A stretch of 64,000 nucleotides of DNA from Sphingomonadales bacterium (GCA_028871475.1 JAGWMZ010000001.1:372001-436000); one strand, 5' to 3'; counted from the stretch's first letter, positions 54,791-62,803 are shown. The notes: generated by a model from the sequence alone, not told the origin. Program-made: numbers and translations.

Positions 54791-55575
54791 GGCTCCTCCC
54801 CTTCAAGCTTCTGATCGGTGACAAAATGAGCGGGCGCGGGCGGGCAACTGTGGACGGGCATTCGCTTCGCCCACAGCTTTGCGGCCTCCCACAAGATTCC
54901 GATGACGATTTTGAGCGTCAGCAAGGGATGGGTGAAAAACACCCGCAGCAAGGCAGCATCATCAAGCGGCCGGCGGGTGGCCTCTTGCTCGGCATAGAGC
55001 ACCCTCCCTTGCGTATCGCTGAGCGAGATGCCGATCGAGACGCGGCTTTCGGGTGGGCGCAAACGGAATGTGTAACGCATATCCATGCCCATGAAGGGCG
55101 AAACGTGAAACGCCTTGGCACAATACTGTTCGATCACGGCGCCATGCCCCGGCTCGACAGGCAGGAGATAGCAATGGCGCTGGCCGAACGTGTTGTTCAC
55201 CTCATAGAGCACCGCCCGCAGCGCGCCCTGCCGGTCATGGCAGAAGAAAATGCTGAGCGGATTGAAGACGAAGCCCAGCACACGGGGCATGGTAAGCAGG
55301 CGAATGGCACCGCCTTCCACCGCGATCCCGGCCCTGCCCATCGCGCGCTCGATCTGCTGGCGCAGCGGCAGGGTTGAGCCATCGCCGTGATCACCGTCGC
55401 AAAAGGAAAAAAGATTGAACCGCCCGCGCGAAAAGAAACGCAGCCTGCCGGCCAGTTGATCGATTTCGTCCAGATCGAGCAGCAGCGAGAAAATCCTGTA
55501 GCGCAAATGGTGCCCACGCGGCCGAAAGCGCCGATGCGTGACGCTGCCGACATAAAGTGCGCTCGCCTCGCTCAT
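54781..55575 (-). CDS. DUF1365 family protein
   Basis: 264 residues from MSEASALYVGSVTHRRFRPR. Family motifs: HHLRYRIFSLLLDLDEID, FVFNPLSIFFCHD, HVSPFMGMDMRYTFRL. DUF1365 genes almost always sit between a COG2907 FAD protein and a CFA-type methyltransferase, exactly as here. Biochemical function not established by sequence; probably acts on acyl chains. Overlaps both neighbours (4 and 10 bases). Confidence 0.9.
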   Translation of the reverse strand: MSEASALYVGSVTHRRFRPRGHHLRYRIFSLLLDLDEIDQLAGRLRFFSRGRFNLFSFCDGDHGDGSTLPLRQQIERAMGRAGIAVEGGAIRLLTMPRVLGFVFNPLSIFFCHDRQGALRAVLYEVNNTFGQRHCYLLPVEPGHGAVIEQYCAKAFHVSPFMGMDMRYTFRLRPPESRVSIGISLSDTQGRVLYAEQEATRRPLDDAALLRVFFTHPLLTLKIVIGILWEAAKLWAKRMPVHSCPPAPAHFVTDQKLEGEEPCI

Positions 55576-56879
55576 GCCGCCACCATGGGGGTAAGGACGA
55601 TGCGCCCCGATTCCCCGGGCACGGTCCATGGGCGACGCACGCCGCCCAGTTGTTCCGCCACCGCAAGGCCGGACTGAAGGCCGTCTTCATGGAAACCGGC
55701 ACCGAAATAGGCGCCGCAAAACCAGGTGGAGCGCCTGCCCTGCAACGACCACAGCTCGCGCTGTGCCCGACCGGCGGCGGCATCGAAGATGGGGTGGTGA
55801 TAGATTTCGCGGCGATGGACCAGCGCCGGGTCGGGTTCATCGAGCGGGTTGAGCGTCACGAACAGTGGCAAGCGATCGGGCAGACCCTGAAGCCGGTTCA
55901 TCCAATAGGTCACCGACAGGTCAGGCCCACCGGCCTGCATCCGCGACGCATAGTTCCAGCTCGACCAGACCCGCCGTCTGACCGGCATGAGACCTGTATC
56001 GGAATGCAGCACCGCTTCGTTGCGGCGATAGGCAAAGGCACCCAGCAGTTCTGTCTCGCGCTCATCGGCATCGCTCAGCATGTCCAGCGCCTGATCGGCA
56101 TGGGCCGCGATGACCACATGGTCGAAGCGCTGCTCCTGCCCACCGGCCCAGAGCGTGACACCCTCCTCCTCGCGCCTGATCCGGTCAACGCCGCGCCCCG
56201 TGACGATGCGATCGGCAAAGGATCCGGTCAAACGCCTGACATAGGCCCTGCTGCCGCCCGACACCGTGCGCCATTGCGGTCGGCGCCCCAGCTTGAGCAG
56301 CCCGTGGTTCTCGCAGAACCGGATGAAAGCCGCCGCCGGATAATGGGGAATATCGCTGACCGGGGTGGACCAGATCGCCGCCGCCATGGGATAGAGATGA
56401 TCGTCGCGAAAGGCCGCGCCGCAGCCCAGCCCATCGAGATAGGAGCCCAGCCCCATGTCACCCAGAGCGGGCAGGTCACGGGGCGCGCGGCGGTAGAATT
56501 TCTCAAGATCGCGCAGCATCGACCAGAAACGCGGCGAGGCCAGATTGCGCTTCTGGGCGAACAATCCGCCCAGATCGGTGCCGGCATATTCCAGCCTGCC
56601 CCGGTCAAGAGAGACCGCGAAGCTCATCTCCGCCGGGCGGGTCGGCACATCGAAATGTGAGAACAGCGCCGTCAGATTGGGATAGGTCTGCTCATTGTAA
56701 ACGATAAATCCCGTATCGACCGGCACCTCTCCGACATCGACCGTGTTGCTGTGCCCGCCGATGCGCGTGCCTGTTTCAAAGACGGTGACGCGGTGCCTGC
56801 CCGACAGCAACCATGCGGCGGAAAGGCCCGAGATGCCGCTGCCGACCACCGCAATGTCCAAGATCCCGTCCCGGCTCAT
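55572..56879 (-). CDS. FAD-dependent amine-oxidase-like protein (COG2907)
   Basis: 435 residues. FAD-binding GSGISGLSAAWLL (13-25), ETGTRIGGHSNTVDV, and DTGFIVYNEQTYPNLTALFS; C-terminal CGAYFGAGFHEDGLQSGLAV closes the FAD fold. Related to amine oxidases, phytoene desaturases and protoporphyrinogen oxidases. In this context it probably oxidises or desaturates a modified acyl chain. First gene of the minus-strand lipid operon, with the shared ECF-like promoter motif 129 bases upstream. Confidence 0.88.
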   Translation of the reverse strand: MSRDGILDIAVVGSGISGLSAAWLLSGRHRVTVFETGTRIGGHSNTVDVGEVPVDTGFIVYNEQTYPNLTALFSHFDVPTRPAEMSFAVSLDRGRLEYAGTDLGGLFAQKRNLASPRFWSMLRDLEKFYRRAPRDLPALGDMGLGSYLDGLGCGAAFRDDHLYPMAAAIWSTPVSDIPHYPAAAFIRFCENHGLLKLGRRPQWRTVSGGSRAYVRRLTGSFADRIVTGRGVDRIRREEEGVTLWAGGQEQRFDHVVIAAHADQALDMLSDADERETELLGAFAYRRNEAVLHSDTGLMPVRRRVWSSWNYASRMQAGGPDLSVTYWMNRLQGLPDRLPLFVTLNPLDEPDPALVHRREIYHHPIFDAAAGRAQRELWSLQGRRSTWFCGAYFGAGFHEDGLQSGLAVAEQLGGVRRPWTVPGESGRIVLTPMVAA

Positions 56880-56965
56880 GAATGCTCCCGCCTCTTGCCT
56901 GCAGGCCCATCGGCCCGTTCAGGGAGCAGTTACGCGGCGCGGTCGCGTCTGGATGCCTCGGCACC

Positions 56966-56988
56966 GACAAAAAATTTGGACAAAAAAT
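56966..56988. repeat. Tandem direct repeat GACAAAAAAT, two copies
   Basis: Two perfect 10-bp copies at 56966-56975 and 56979-56988, 13 bases apart start to start, in the divergent spacer between the FAD-protein and DUF1295 operons. The A-tracts stand out in GC-rich DNA and could be a regulator site or bent DNA. Confidence 0.5.
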
Positions 56989-57007
56989 GCGCCCGTGACG
57001 CCCACCA

Positions 57008-57038
57008 TGCATCCGCGCGCGATCCAGACACGTAGATG
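57008..57038 (-). promoter_or_regulatory. Candidate ECF-sigma promoter of the lipid operon
   Basis: On the minus strand CATCTACG (57038-57031), 15 bases, CGGATGCA (57015-57008), identical in both boxes and spacing to the site before the sigma gene. It reads towards the FAD-protein gene, leaving a leader of about 120 bases. Motif seen; assignment to the sigma factor inferred. Confidence 0.7.
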
Positions 57039-57043
57039 CGGAC

Positions 57044-57856
57044 ATGACACTCATGCTCATCGCCTTGTTGTGCCTTCCTGCCCTGTCGCTGATCATGGCA
57101 ATGGCGTGGTGGATCGCCAGAGAGCCTGGCCAGTCAGGCTGGACCGATGTCATATGGTCTTTTGCCGTTGGCCTGGTGGGTGCGCTCGCCTGCCTTGTCC
57201 CGGCGGGCGGAGCCAGCCAGCATCGGCAGATCTGTGTGGCGATCATGGTTGCGTTCTGGTCGCTGCGTCTGGGTGCCTACATCGGCGTGCGCACAGCCGG
57301 CCATGGCGATGATCCGCGCTATGCGGAATTGCGCAAGACATGGGGGGCGCAGTTTTCCTCGCGGCTCTTTGTCTTTCTGCAAATCCAGGCATTTGCCGCA
57401 TGGCTGCTGGTCCTATGCGTGGTCATGGCAAGCCACCGCCCGGGCCCGTTCCCGCGCTGGAGCGATCTGGCGGGCTTAGCCGTTTTGCTGATCGCAGTCG
57501 CCGGCGAGGGCCTGGCCGATGCCCAGTTGCGTCGCTTCCGCAGCCTGCCGGCCAACGCCGGTCAGGTCTGTGCCAGCGGGCTGTGGGGACTGTCACGCCA
57601 TCCCAATTACTTCTTCGAATGGCTGGGGTGGATCGCCTATGCCATCATCGCCATCGGGCCCAATGCCGACTGGTCACCGGGCTGGGCGGCCCTGTCGGGG
57701 CCGGTCTTCATCTATTGGTTGCTGGTCCATGTTTCGGGCATTCCCCCGCTGGAGGCCCATATGCTGCGCTCGCGCGGCGATGCCTTCCGCCGCGTGCAGA
57801 GCCGCGTCAACGCCTTCTGGCCATGTCCCCGTCATCGCAATGCAGGAGAACCCTGA
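57044..57856 (+). CDS. DUF1295 family membrane protein (steroid 5-alpha-reductase-like)
   Basis: 270 residues with about six to seven membrane helices. The C-terminal block GLWGLSRHPNYFFEWLGWIA is the hallmark of DUF1295/isoprenylcysteine methyltransferase-like enzymes, which bind NADPH or SAM for lipid substrates. Divergent from the FAD-protein operon and coupled to the next methyltransferase (TGATG). Confidence 0.87.
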   Translation: MTLMLIALLCLPALSLIMAMAWWIAREPGQSGWTDVIWSFAVGLVGALACLVPAGGASQHRQICVAIMVAFWSLRLGAYIGVRTAGHGDDPRYAELRKTWGAQFSSRLFVFLQIQAFAAWLLVLCVVMASHRPGPFPRWSDLAGLAVLLIAVAGEGLADAQLRRFRSLPANAGQVCASGLWGLSRHPNYFFEWLGWIAYAIIAIGPNADWSPGWAALSGPVFIYWLLVHVSGIPPLEAHMLRSRGDAFRRVQSRVNAFWPCPRHRNAGEP

Positions 57857-58881
57857 TGAACCCGGTTGCCACACTCATTCGCGCCGTCGAGACCACCCCG
57901 CTTCCCGATCCGGTCACCCGCGCCGGCATCGACATGCTGGTGGGCATGCGGCGGCGCAGCCTGACCCACGCCGCCAGCAGGAATGCCGACTTCGCGCGGG
58001 ACATGTCGCAATTCCCGGTTGCGCAGCACACAGACACCGCCAATGAGCAACACTATGAACTGCCCCCGCGCTTTTTCGAACTGACGCTGGGTCCGCGCCG
58101 CAAATACAGTTGCTGCCTCTTTCCACGCGGCGACGAGACGCTGGAGGAGGCCGAGGAGGCCGCACTCGATGCGACCATCGACCATGCGGGGCTCGCGGAC
58201 GGCCAGACCATCCTTGAACTGGGTTGCGGCTGGGGTTCGCTCAGCCTGGCGATGGCCCGGCGCTTTCCGCGCGCCACCATTCTGGCTGTTTCAAATTCGG
58301 CACCCCAACGCCAATCTATCGAGGCGCAGGCGCAGGCTGCCGGTCTGGACAATCTGCGGGTGGTCACCTGCGACATGAACTGGTTTGACACCGAGGATCG
58401 CTTCGATCGCATCGTCTCGGTCGAGATGTTCGAACATATGTCGAACTGGCGCAAGTTGCTGGCTCGCGCCAGGCGCTGGATGAAGCCCGATGGGCGGCTT
58501 TTCCTCCATGTCTTCAGCCATCGCAGTCAGCCCTATCGCTTTGACACCACGGACCCGACGGACTGGATCGCGCAGCACTTCTTCACCGGCGGGATCATGC
58601 CCAGTCATGGGCTCATCGACCATTTTCCCGAAAGCTTCGAGGTCGAGAGCAGCTGGCGGTGGAGCGGGCACCATTATCAGCGCACGGCCAACCTGTGGCT
58701 GGACAATTTCGATGCCAATCGCGCCGAGATCGACAGCTTGCTGGAGACGATCTACGGTACAAAGGCTGCCCTGTGGCGCCGCCGGTGGCGGCTGTTCTAT
58801 CTGGCAACGGCCGGATTGTTCGGCCATGCCGGCGGGAAGGAATGGGGCGTCAGCCATTTTCTGCTGCGCCCTGCGGCATGA
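57856..58881 (+). CDS. Second CFA-type SAM-dependent methyltransferase
   Basis: 341 residues, shorter than the first because the N-terminal domain is reduced. NEQHYELPPRFFELTLGPRR replaces the classic HYDxGNDFY motif, motif I is ILELGCGWGSLSLAMA (119-134), and FDRIVSVEMFEHMSNWRKLL follows. Likely methylates an unsaturated acyl chain. Two divergent methyltransferases in adjacent operons suggest successive or alternative lipid modifications. Confidence 0.86.
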   Translation: MNPVATLIRAVETTPLPDPVTRAGIDMLVGMRRRSLTHAASRNADFARDMSQFPVAQHTDTANEQHYELPPRFFELTLGPRRKYSCCLFPRGDETLEEAEEAALDATIDHAGLADGQTILELGCGWGSLSLAMARRFPRATILAVSNSAPQRQSIEAQAQAAGLDNLRVVTCDMNWFDTEDRFDRIVSVEMFEHMSNWRKLLARARRWMKPDGRLFLHVFSHRSQPYRFDTTDPTDWIAQHFFTGGIMPSHGLIDHFPESFEVESSWRWSGHHYQRTANLWLDNFDANRAEIDSLLETIYGTKAALWRRRWRLFYLATAGLFGHAGGKEWGVSHFLLRPAA

Positions 58882-59486
58882 GCCTGTTGCAGCAACTGGC
58901 CGCTTACGCCGGCCACCATGACCCGGTGGCGGCAGCCTGCAACAGGATTGCCTTGCTCGTCGCCTCAAGCCAGGTGACCTGGCCGTTCTATGTCGTCGCC
59001 CTGGCCGGGCATGACGGATGGATCGCCTGCGCCACCTATGGCTCGACACCGTTTTTCGTCGCTGTGCCTTATGTTGCGCGACGCCTCACTGTGGCCGGCG
59101 CGGCCCTTCTGGTGATGGCGGGGGTTGGCAATGCCATGGTGGCCACCAAGGCGCTGGGCGCGGCCTCCGGGCTCGAACTCTTCCTTATCCCCACCCTGCT
59201 CATCGGCTGGTTTGCCCTGCGCGGTCACGGGTTTTTGCTGGCGAGTGTTGTGGCGGCGCACATCCTCGCGCTGCTGGGGCTACAGCTCTGGCCGTCGCCA
59301 TGGCGGCAGCTTGATCCGGTTGCCGATGCCCAGCTCCTTCATCTCAACATGGTGAGCGCGACGGTACTCTGCGTCATTATCGCCACCATGCTCCGGGGTG
59401 CCCAGACGGACAAGCGACGTGGCGATGGTCAGGCGGTTCCGCAGGACCGGGCGGAAGGTCGGGTGCCGATGCGTAAAAGCAGGTAA
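58878..59486 (+). CDS. Membrane protein of unknown function
   Basis: 202 residues, starting in the stop of the methyltransferase (ATGA). Five or six hydrophobic helices (VTWPFYVVALAGHDG, VAGAALLVMAGVGNAMVATK, LFLIPTLLIGWFALRGH, LASVVAAHILALLGLQLW, LNMVSATVLCVIIATML) and a charged cytoplasmic tail from about 175. No family recognised. Operon position ties it to lipid modification or stress sensing. Confidence 0.72.
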   Translation: MSLLQQLAAYAGHHDPVAAACNRIALLVASSQVTWPFYVVALAGHDGWIACATYGSTPFFVAVPYVARRLTVAGAALLVMAGVGNAMVATKALGAASGLELFLIPTLLIGWFALRGHGFLLASVVAAHILALLGLQLWPSPWRQLDPVADAQLLHLNMVSATVLCVIIATMLRGAQTDKRRGDGQAVPQDRAEGRVPMRKSR

Positions 59487-59528
59487 CTCAGGCCAAGCCT
59501 GAAGCCTCGCCCATCAGGGCAGGCAGTT

Positions 59529-59933
59529 TCAGACCGGCCATCGACGCGCGGCACCATAGCCGGCCGTTGCCGCCAGCGCCGTCAGCACCGTCCCCCAGGC
59601 CAGATCCGCCAGAGTGATGACGACAGGCCAGTTGCGCAAGGTCGCCTGATTGGTCAGATCATAGGTCGCATAGGCGACAAGCCCCAAAAATCCGCCACGC
59701 CAGGCCGCATTCCTCCAGTCACCGCGGTTGCGCGCAGGCGCCACCGCAAAAACCAGCACGCCGCCGAGATAAAGAAGATAAAAGGCGACGGCCGGGACCA
59801 TCATGACATCGTCCCGCATCAGTTCGTGAAGATGCGGTCGGTACAGGCGGGCGGACATCACGGTCAGCCACACGCCATCGCAGGCCAGCAATGTCACAAG
59901 TGTCACGAAGGCTATCTTGCACCAACTCAGCAT
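59529..59933 (-). CDS. DUF2177 family membrane protein
   Basis: 134 residues, four membrane helices: FVTLVTLLACDGVWLTVM, AVAFYLLYLGGVLVFAV, GGFLGLVAYATYDLTNQATL and a C-terminal one. The GVWLTVMSARLYRPHL and YATYDLTNQATLRNWP motifs identify DUF2177. Function unknown; often found in the same stress and lipid clusters as DUF1295 and CFA genes. Confidence 0.88.
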   Translation of the reverse strand: MLSWCKIAFVTLVTLLACDGVWLTVMSARLYRPHLHELMRDDVMMVPAVAFYLLYLGGVLVFAVAPARNRGDWRNAAWRGGFLGLVAYATYDLTNQATLRNWPVVITLADLAWGTVLTALAATAGYGAARRWPV

Positions 59934-59976
59934 GGATCACCTCAAAGCCTGCTCGCAATTGATCGACAATAGACTG

Positions 59977-59997
59977 AAAAAAAGGAATATATTCCTT
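59977..59997 (-). terminator. Terminator-like palindrome after the lipocalin gene
   Basis: AAGGAATATATTCCTT is a perfect 16-bp palindrome; on the minus strand it is followed at once by T-runs, giving a stem AAGGAA/TTCCTT plus about seven Us, 26 bases after the lipocalin stop. The stem is AT-rich, so it could instead be an operator. Confidence 0.5.
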
Positions 59998-60022
59998 ATC
60001 TCTCCTGCCAGACAGACGATCA

Positions 60023-60568
60023 TCACTGCTTGGTCACGCGGACAAGCGACCAGTCATACCCCAGGCTTCGCACGCGCGCCTGCAACATGGTCAGCATGGC
60101 AGCACGGGGGTGACTGTCGCGCGTCAGAACCCAAAGATACCGGCCTGACGGTTCCCCGACGATCGACCAGTCATAGTCCGCGCCGTGGTCCAGAACCCAG
60201 TAATCTCCGTAAAATGGCCGGAAGAACGAGACTTTCAGCTTCGCGCGGGTCACAGGATCGGCAATTCTCGCAACACCCACCGATTGCTTCCAGCGTCCAT
60301 CGGGCTTTCTGCCACGGTTCACGACCCGCACCGTGCCATCGCCATGAAGCGAATAATCCGCCGTCACGGCGTCCATATCCTTTTCAAAGGAGGCCTCGTA
60401 GCGGAATTGCTCATGCCACCGCCCCATATAGCGCTCGAGATCGACCGGTTCGGCAGGTTGCGGAACGGCCTTGTTCCCAACCGGGCCGCCATGGGGGATG
60501 GCCGCGCAGGCGCCAATCAGCGTCGCGGCGCCGATCACTCCAAAGGTCAGCAGCTTGCGGCGCATCAT
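60023..60568 (-). CDS. blc: Lipocalin-family lipoprotein (Blc-like)
   Basis: 181 residues. Lipobox LIGAC near residue 20, so a membrane-anchored lipoprotein. Lipocalin GxW motif in YMGRWHEQFRYEASFEK, then VTADYSLHGDGTVRVVNRGR and DYDWSIVGEPSGRYLWVLTR. Bacterial lipocalins bind fatty acids or lysophospholipids in the envelope and are often stress-induced. Start is the first of two adjacent ATGs after AAAGGA. Confidence 0.92.
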   Translation of the reverse strand: MMRRKLLTFGVIGAATLIGACAAIPHGGPVGNKAVPQPAEPVDLERYMGRWHEQFRYEASFEKDMDAVTADYSLHGDGTVRVVNRGRKPDGRWKQSVGVARIADPVTRAKLKVSFFRPFYGDYWVLDHGADYDWSIVGEPSGRYLWVLTRDSHPRAAMLTMLQARVRSLGYDWSLVRVTKQ

Positions 60569-60720
60569 CCATCCTTTCAATCGCTGCGATGGCAAAGGCG
60601 TGATCATTGCCACCCGCGCCCGGCGTGACAATCATCATCAACGACCGGCAGAATCCCATCGCCCGATCCTCCCGCGGCCTCAACCTGACCTATGGGGTAT
60701 GCCCTTAACGGGATCCTCAC

Positions 60721-60749
60721 TTGGGCTTGACCATTGACTGGGCTAGATA
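60721..60749 (+). promoter_or_regulatory. Candidate promoter of the ethylene-receptor-like kinase
   Basis: TTGGGC (60721-60726) and TAGATA (60744-60749) are spaced 17 bases, and GCTAGATA fits the alphaproteobacterial GCTAnA -10 pattern. A nearby TTGACC has poor spacing. Modest evidence. Confidence 0.4.
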
Positions 60750-60776
60750 TCGCAAATCCTTGCGCCGGAGCCCGCC

Positions 60777-61898
60777 ATGCATCTCCTCGATCTCCTGACC
60801 ACAAGAGGCCTGGCCCCGCATGGCTATTGCCTGCTTTGGGACCCGATCCTGATCTGGCTGCACGTCGTGTCCGACGCGATCGTGGGCTTGTCCTATTTCT
60901 CGATTCCCGTTGCGCTGACGGTCTTTCTGGCCCGCCGTCGCGATATTGAATTCGGCTGGCTCCTCATCCTGTTTGCCATCTTCATCATGGCCTGCGGGAC
61001 GACCCATTTCATGTCCATTCTGGTTCTCTGGATTCCCGCCTATGGTCTTGAGGGTCTGGTCAAGGCCGTTACGGCCATCGCTTCCGTGCTGACGGCAGTG
61101 CTCCTGTGGCCGCTTTTGCCCAAGCTGATCGCCCTGCCCTCGCCCCGGCAATTGCAGGAGGCCAACGAACAGCTCAAGCGCGAAGCCTGCGAACGCGAAC
61201 GTATGGAGCAACAATTGCGGCAAGTGCAAAAGCTTGATGCCATCGGCCGCCTCACTGGGGGCATTGCCCATGACTTCAACAACATTCTCGCGATCATCAT
61301 GGGCAGCCTGGAACGGGCCACGCGCCGGATCGATTCCCCCGAGCAGGCCCGGGAAGCCTTGCAGCATGCGATGGCGGCCAGCGAGCGGGCCGCACATCTC
61401 ACCGAACAATTGCTGGCCTTTGCGCGGCAAAAGCCGATGGCAACCCAACGCTGCGACATCAACGACATTCTGCGCGATTTCGAACCGTTGATCCGTCAGG
61501 CCATTGGGTCGAATATCGACCTCAACATGGCCCTGGCCCCAACCCCGGTGCCGGTGGACATCGACCGCAGCCAGTTCGAAACCGCGCTCATCAATCTGGC
61601 GGTCAACGCGCGCGATGCGATGCCGGAAGGCGGGACGCTCGCCATCACCGTGGAGCCGGCCGGCAGCGGCAGCGACAGCGTCACCATCACCGTCGAGGAT
61701 ACCGGCGAAGGGATGGACCAGGAGGTTCTGGCCCGGGCCACGGAGCCCTTTTTCACAACCAAAGCCGTCGGCAAGGGGACGGGGCTCGGGCTCAGTCAGG
61801 TCTATGGCTTTACCAGCCAGATGGGCGGCGCCTTCAGCCTGCACTCATCGCCGGGTGCGGGAACCAGGGCTATCATGACGCTCATGCGCGTGGCTTAA
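60777..61898 (+). CDS. Histidine kinase with ethylene-receptor-like membrane sensor
   Basis: 373 residues. Three membrane helices (about 30-50, 58-84, 92-118) match the plant ETR1 ethylene-binding domain: D33, Y40, I43, P44, C73 and H77 have exactly the spacing of ETR1 D25, Y32, I35, P36, C65 and H69; the Cys and His are the Cu(I) ligands. Then a helical linker, an HDFNN-type dimerisation domain (H165 in GGIAHDFNNI), and a HATPase domain with NLAVNARDAM, DTGEGM and GTGLGLSQVYGF. No receiver is fused; two receiver genes lie nearby. Confidence 0.9.
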   Translation: MHLLDLLTTRGLAPHGYCLLWDPILIWLHVVSDAIVGLSYFSIPVALTVFLARRRDIEFGWLLILFAIFIMACGTTHFMSILVLWIPAYGLEGLVKAVTAIASVLTAVLLWPLLPKLIALPSPRQLQEANEQLKREACERERMEQQLRQVQKLDAIGRLTGGIAHDFNNILAIIMGSLERATRRIDSPEQAREALQHAMAASERAAHLTEQLLAFARQKPMATQRCDINDILRDFEPLIRQAIGSNIDLNMALAPTPVPVDIDRSQFETALINLAVNARDAMPEGGTLAITVEPAGSGSDSVTITVEDTGEGMDQEVLARATEPFFTTKAVGKGTGLGLSQVYGFTSQMGGAFSLHSSPGAGTRAIMTLMRVA

Positions 61899-62030
61899 CG
61901 CGCAGGCCCACATACTTGACCAACTGGCTCATCGACCGCCTCCATGCATGGATCAAACCGGAAAACCCGGCACAATCTCAACGCTGCAGTTCACGAGACG
62001 GGATCGCCCTGCCTCAGGCGGACCTGTGGT

Positions 62031-62426
62031 CTAGGATCGCGCGCGGGCGATCAGGCGTTTGATATGCGCGACCACGGCCTGCGGATCGTAAGGGCGACTG
62101 AGGTGAGGCCCCTCATCACACAAATGGCCGGCCATGCGGGCAGCGCTTTCGACATTGCCGGCCAGCATCACCGACATGTCCGGCTGGTGCTGCCGCAACC
62201 AGACCCGAAGCTCGAAAGCGTTTCGCGTTCCGGCCAGTTCCGCGTCGATCAGCACCGCTTCGAACGAGATGGCCCCCTGTTCGAACAGGGTGATGACCTC
62301 ATCGCCACTGGCAGCCTCGACCACCCTGTAGCCGCAATCGCGCAGATAATCTGCCAGCGCGCCGCGCACCAGCACATCGCTGTCGGCAATCAGGATGCTG
62401 TGGGCAGGTCGCGCTGCTTCCGGCAT
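62031..62426 (-). CDS. Single-domain response regulator, partly degenerate receiver
   Basis: 131 residues, one CheY-like domain. Acidic pair D15/D17 (ILIADSD) and phospho-acceptor D61 (VLIDAEL) are present, but the conserved Lys is Arg111 (LSRPYDP) and the Thr/Ser position is Ala89 (LAGN), so signalling after phosphorylation is probably altered. No output domain. Overlaps the upstream receiver gene by 37 bases. Confidence 0.83.
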   Translation of the reverse strand: MPEAARPAHSILIADSDVLVRGALADYLRDCGYRVVEAASGDEVITLFEQGAISFEAVLIDAELAGTRNAFELRVWLRQHQPDMSVMLAGNVESAARMAGHLCDEGPHLSRPYDPQAVVAHIKRLIARARS

Positions 62427-62803
62427 GGGGGCCCTATCAATCGTTCAACAAGATCAATAAGGGTTGTGGACGGATAAGGTTTCCTCAGAAACGCATCGGC
62501 ACGGCCCGCTGTGTCAGGCGCCAGATGCGCCGATGACACGATGACCGGCCGCCATGGGGAGGCATTCTTGGAATGCAGCGTGAGACCGATGCCGTCGACC
62601 GCGCCGGGCATCCGCACGTCGGTGATCAGCAGGTCGGGGTCTATGTGGGCGCCGAGTATGTCCAGCGCCTCATCCCCGCTTCCCGCTTCAAGGACCTGAT
62701 ATCCCTGGTCTCGTAATTCATCGGCCAGAAACATGCGGAGGATGATTTCATCCTCCACGACCAATATGACTTGCGCACTCATTCCATCGCTATCCTGATC
62801 CAT
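62390..62803 (-). CDS. Single-domain response regulator (CheY-like)
   Basis: 137 residues from ATG 62803 (CAGGGGA 7 bases upstream); ATG 62782 is an alternative. Complete receiver: E17/D18 (VVEDE), D62 (LLITDVRMPG), Ser90/91 (VIVSSAH) and K108 (FLRKPYP). Similar to the C-terminal receivers of HDFNN-type hybrid kinases, which supports pairing with the kinase at 60777 even though the genes are convergent. No output domain. Confidence 0.87.
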   Translation of the reverse strand: MDQDSDGMSAQVILVVEDEIILRMFLADELRDQGYQVLEAGSGDEALDILGAHIDPDLLITDVRMPGAVDGIGLTLHSKNASPWRPVIVSSAHLAPDTAGRADAFLRKPYPSTTLIDLVERLIGPPCRKQRDLPTAS

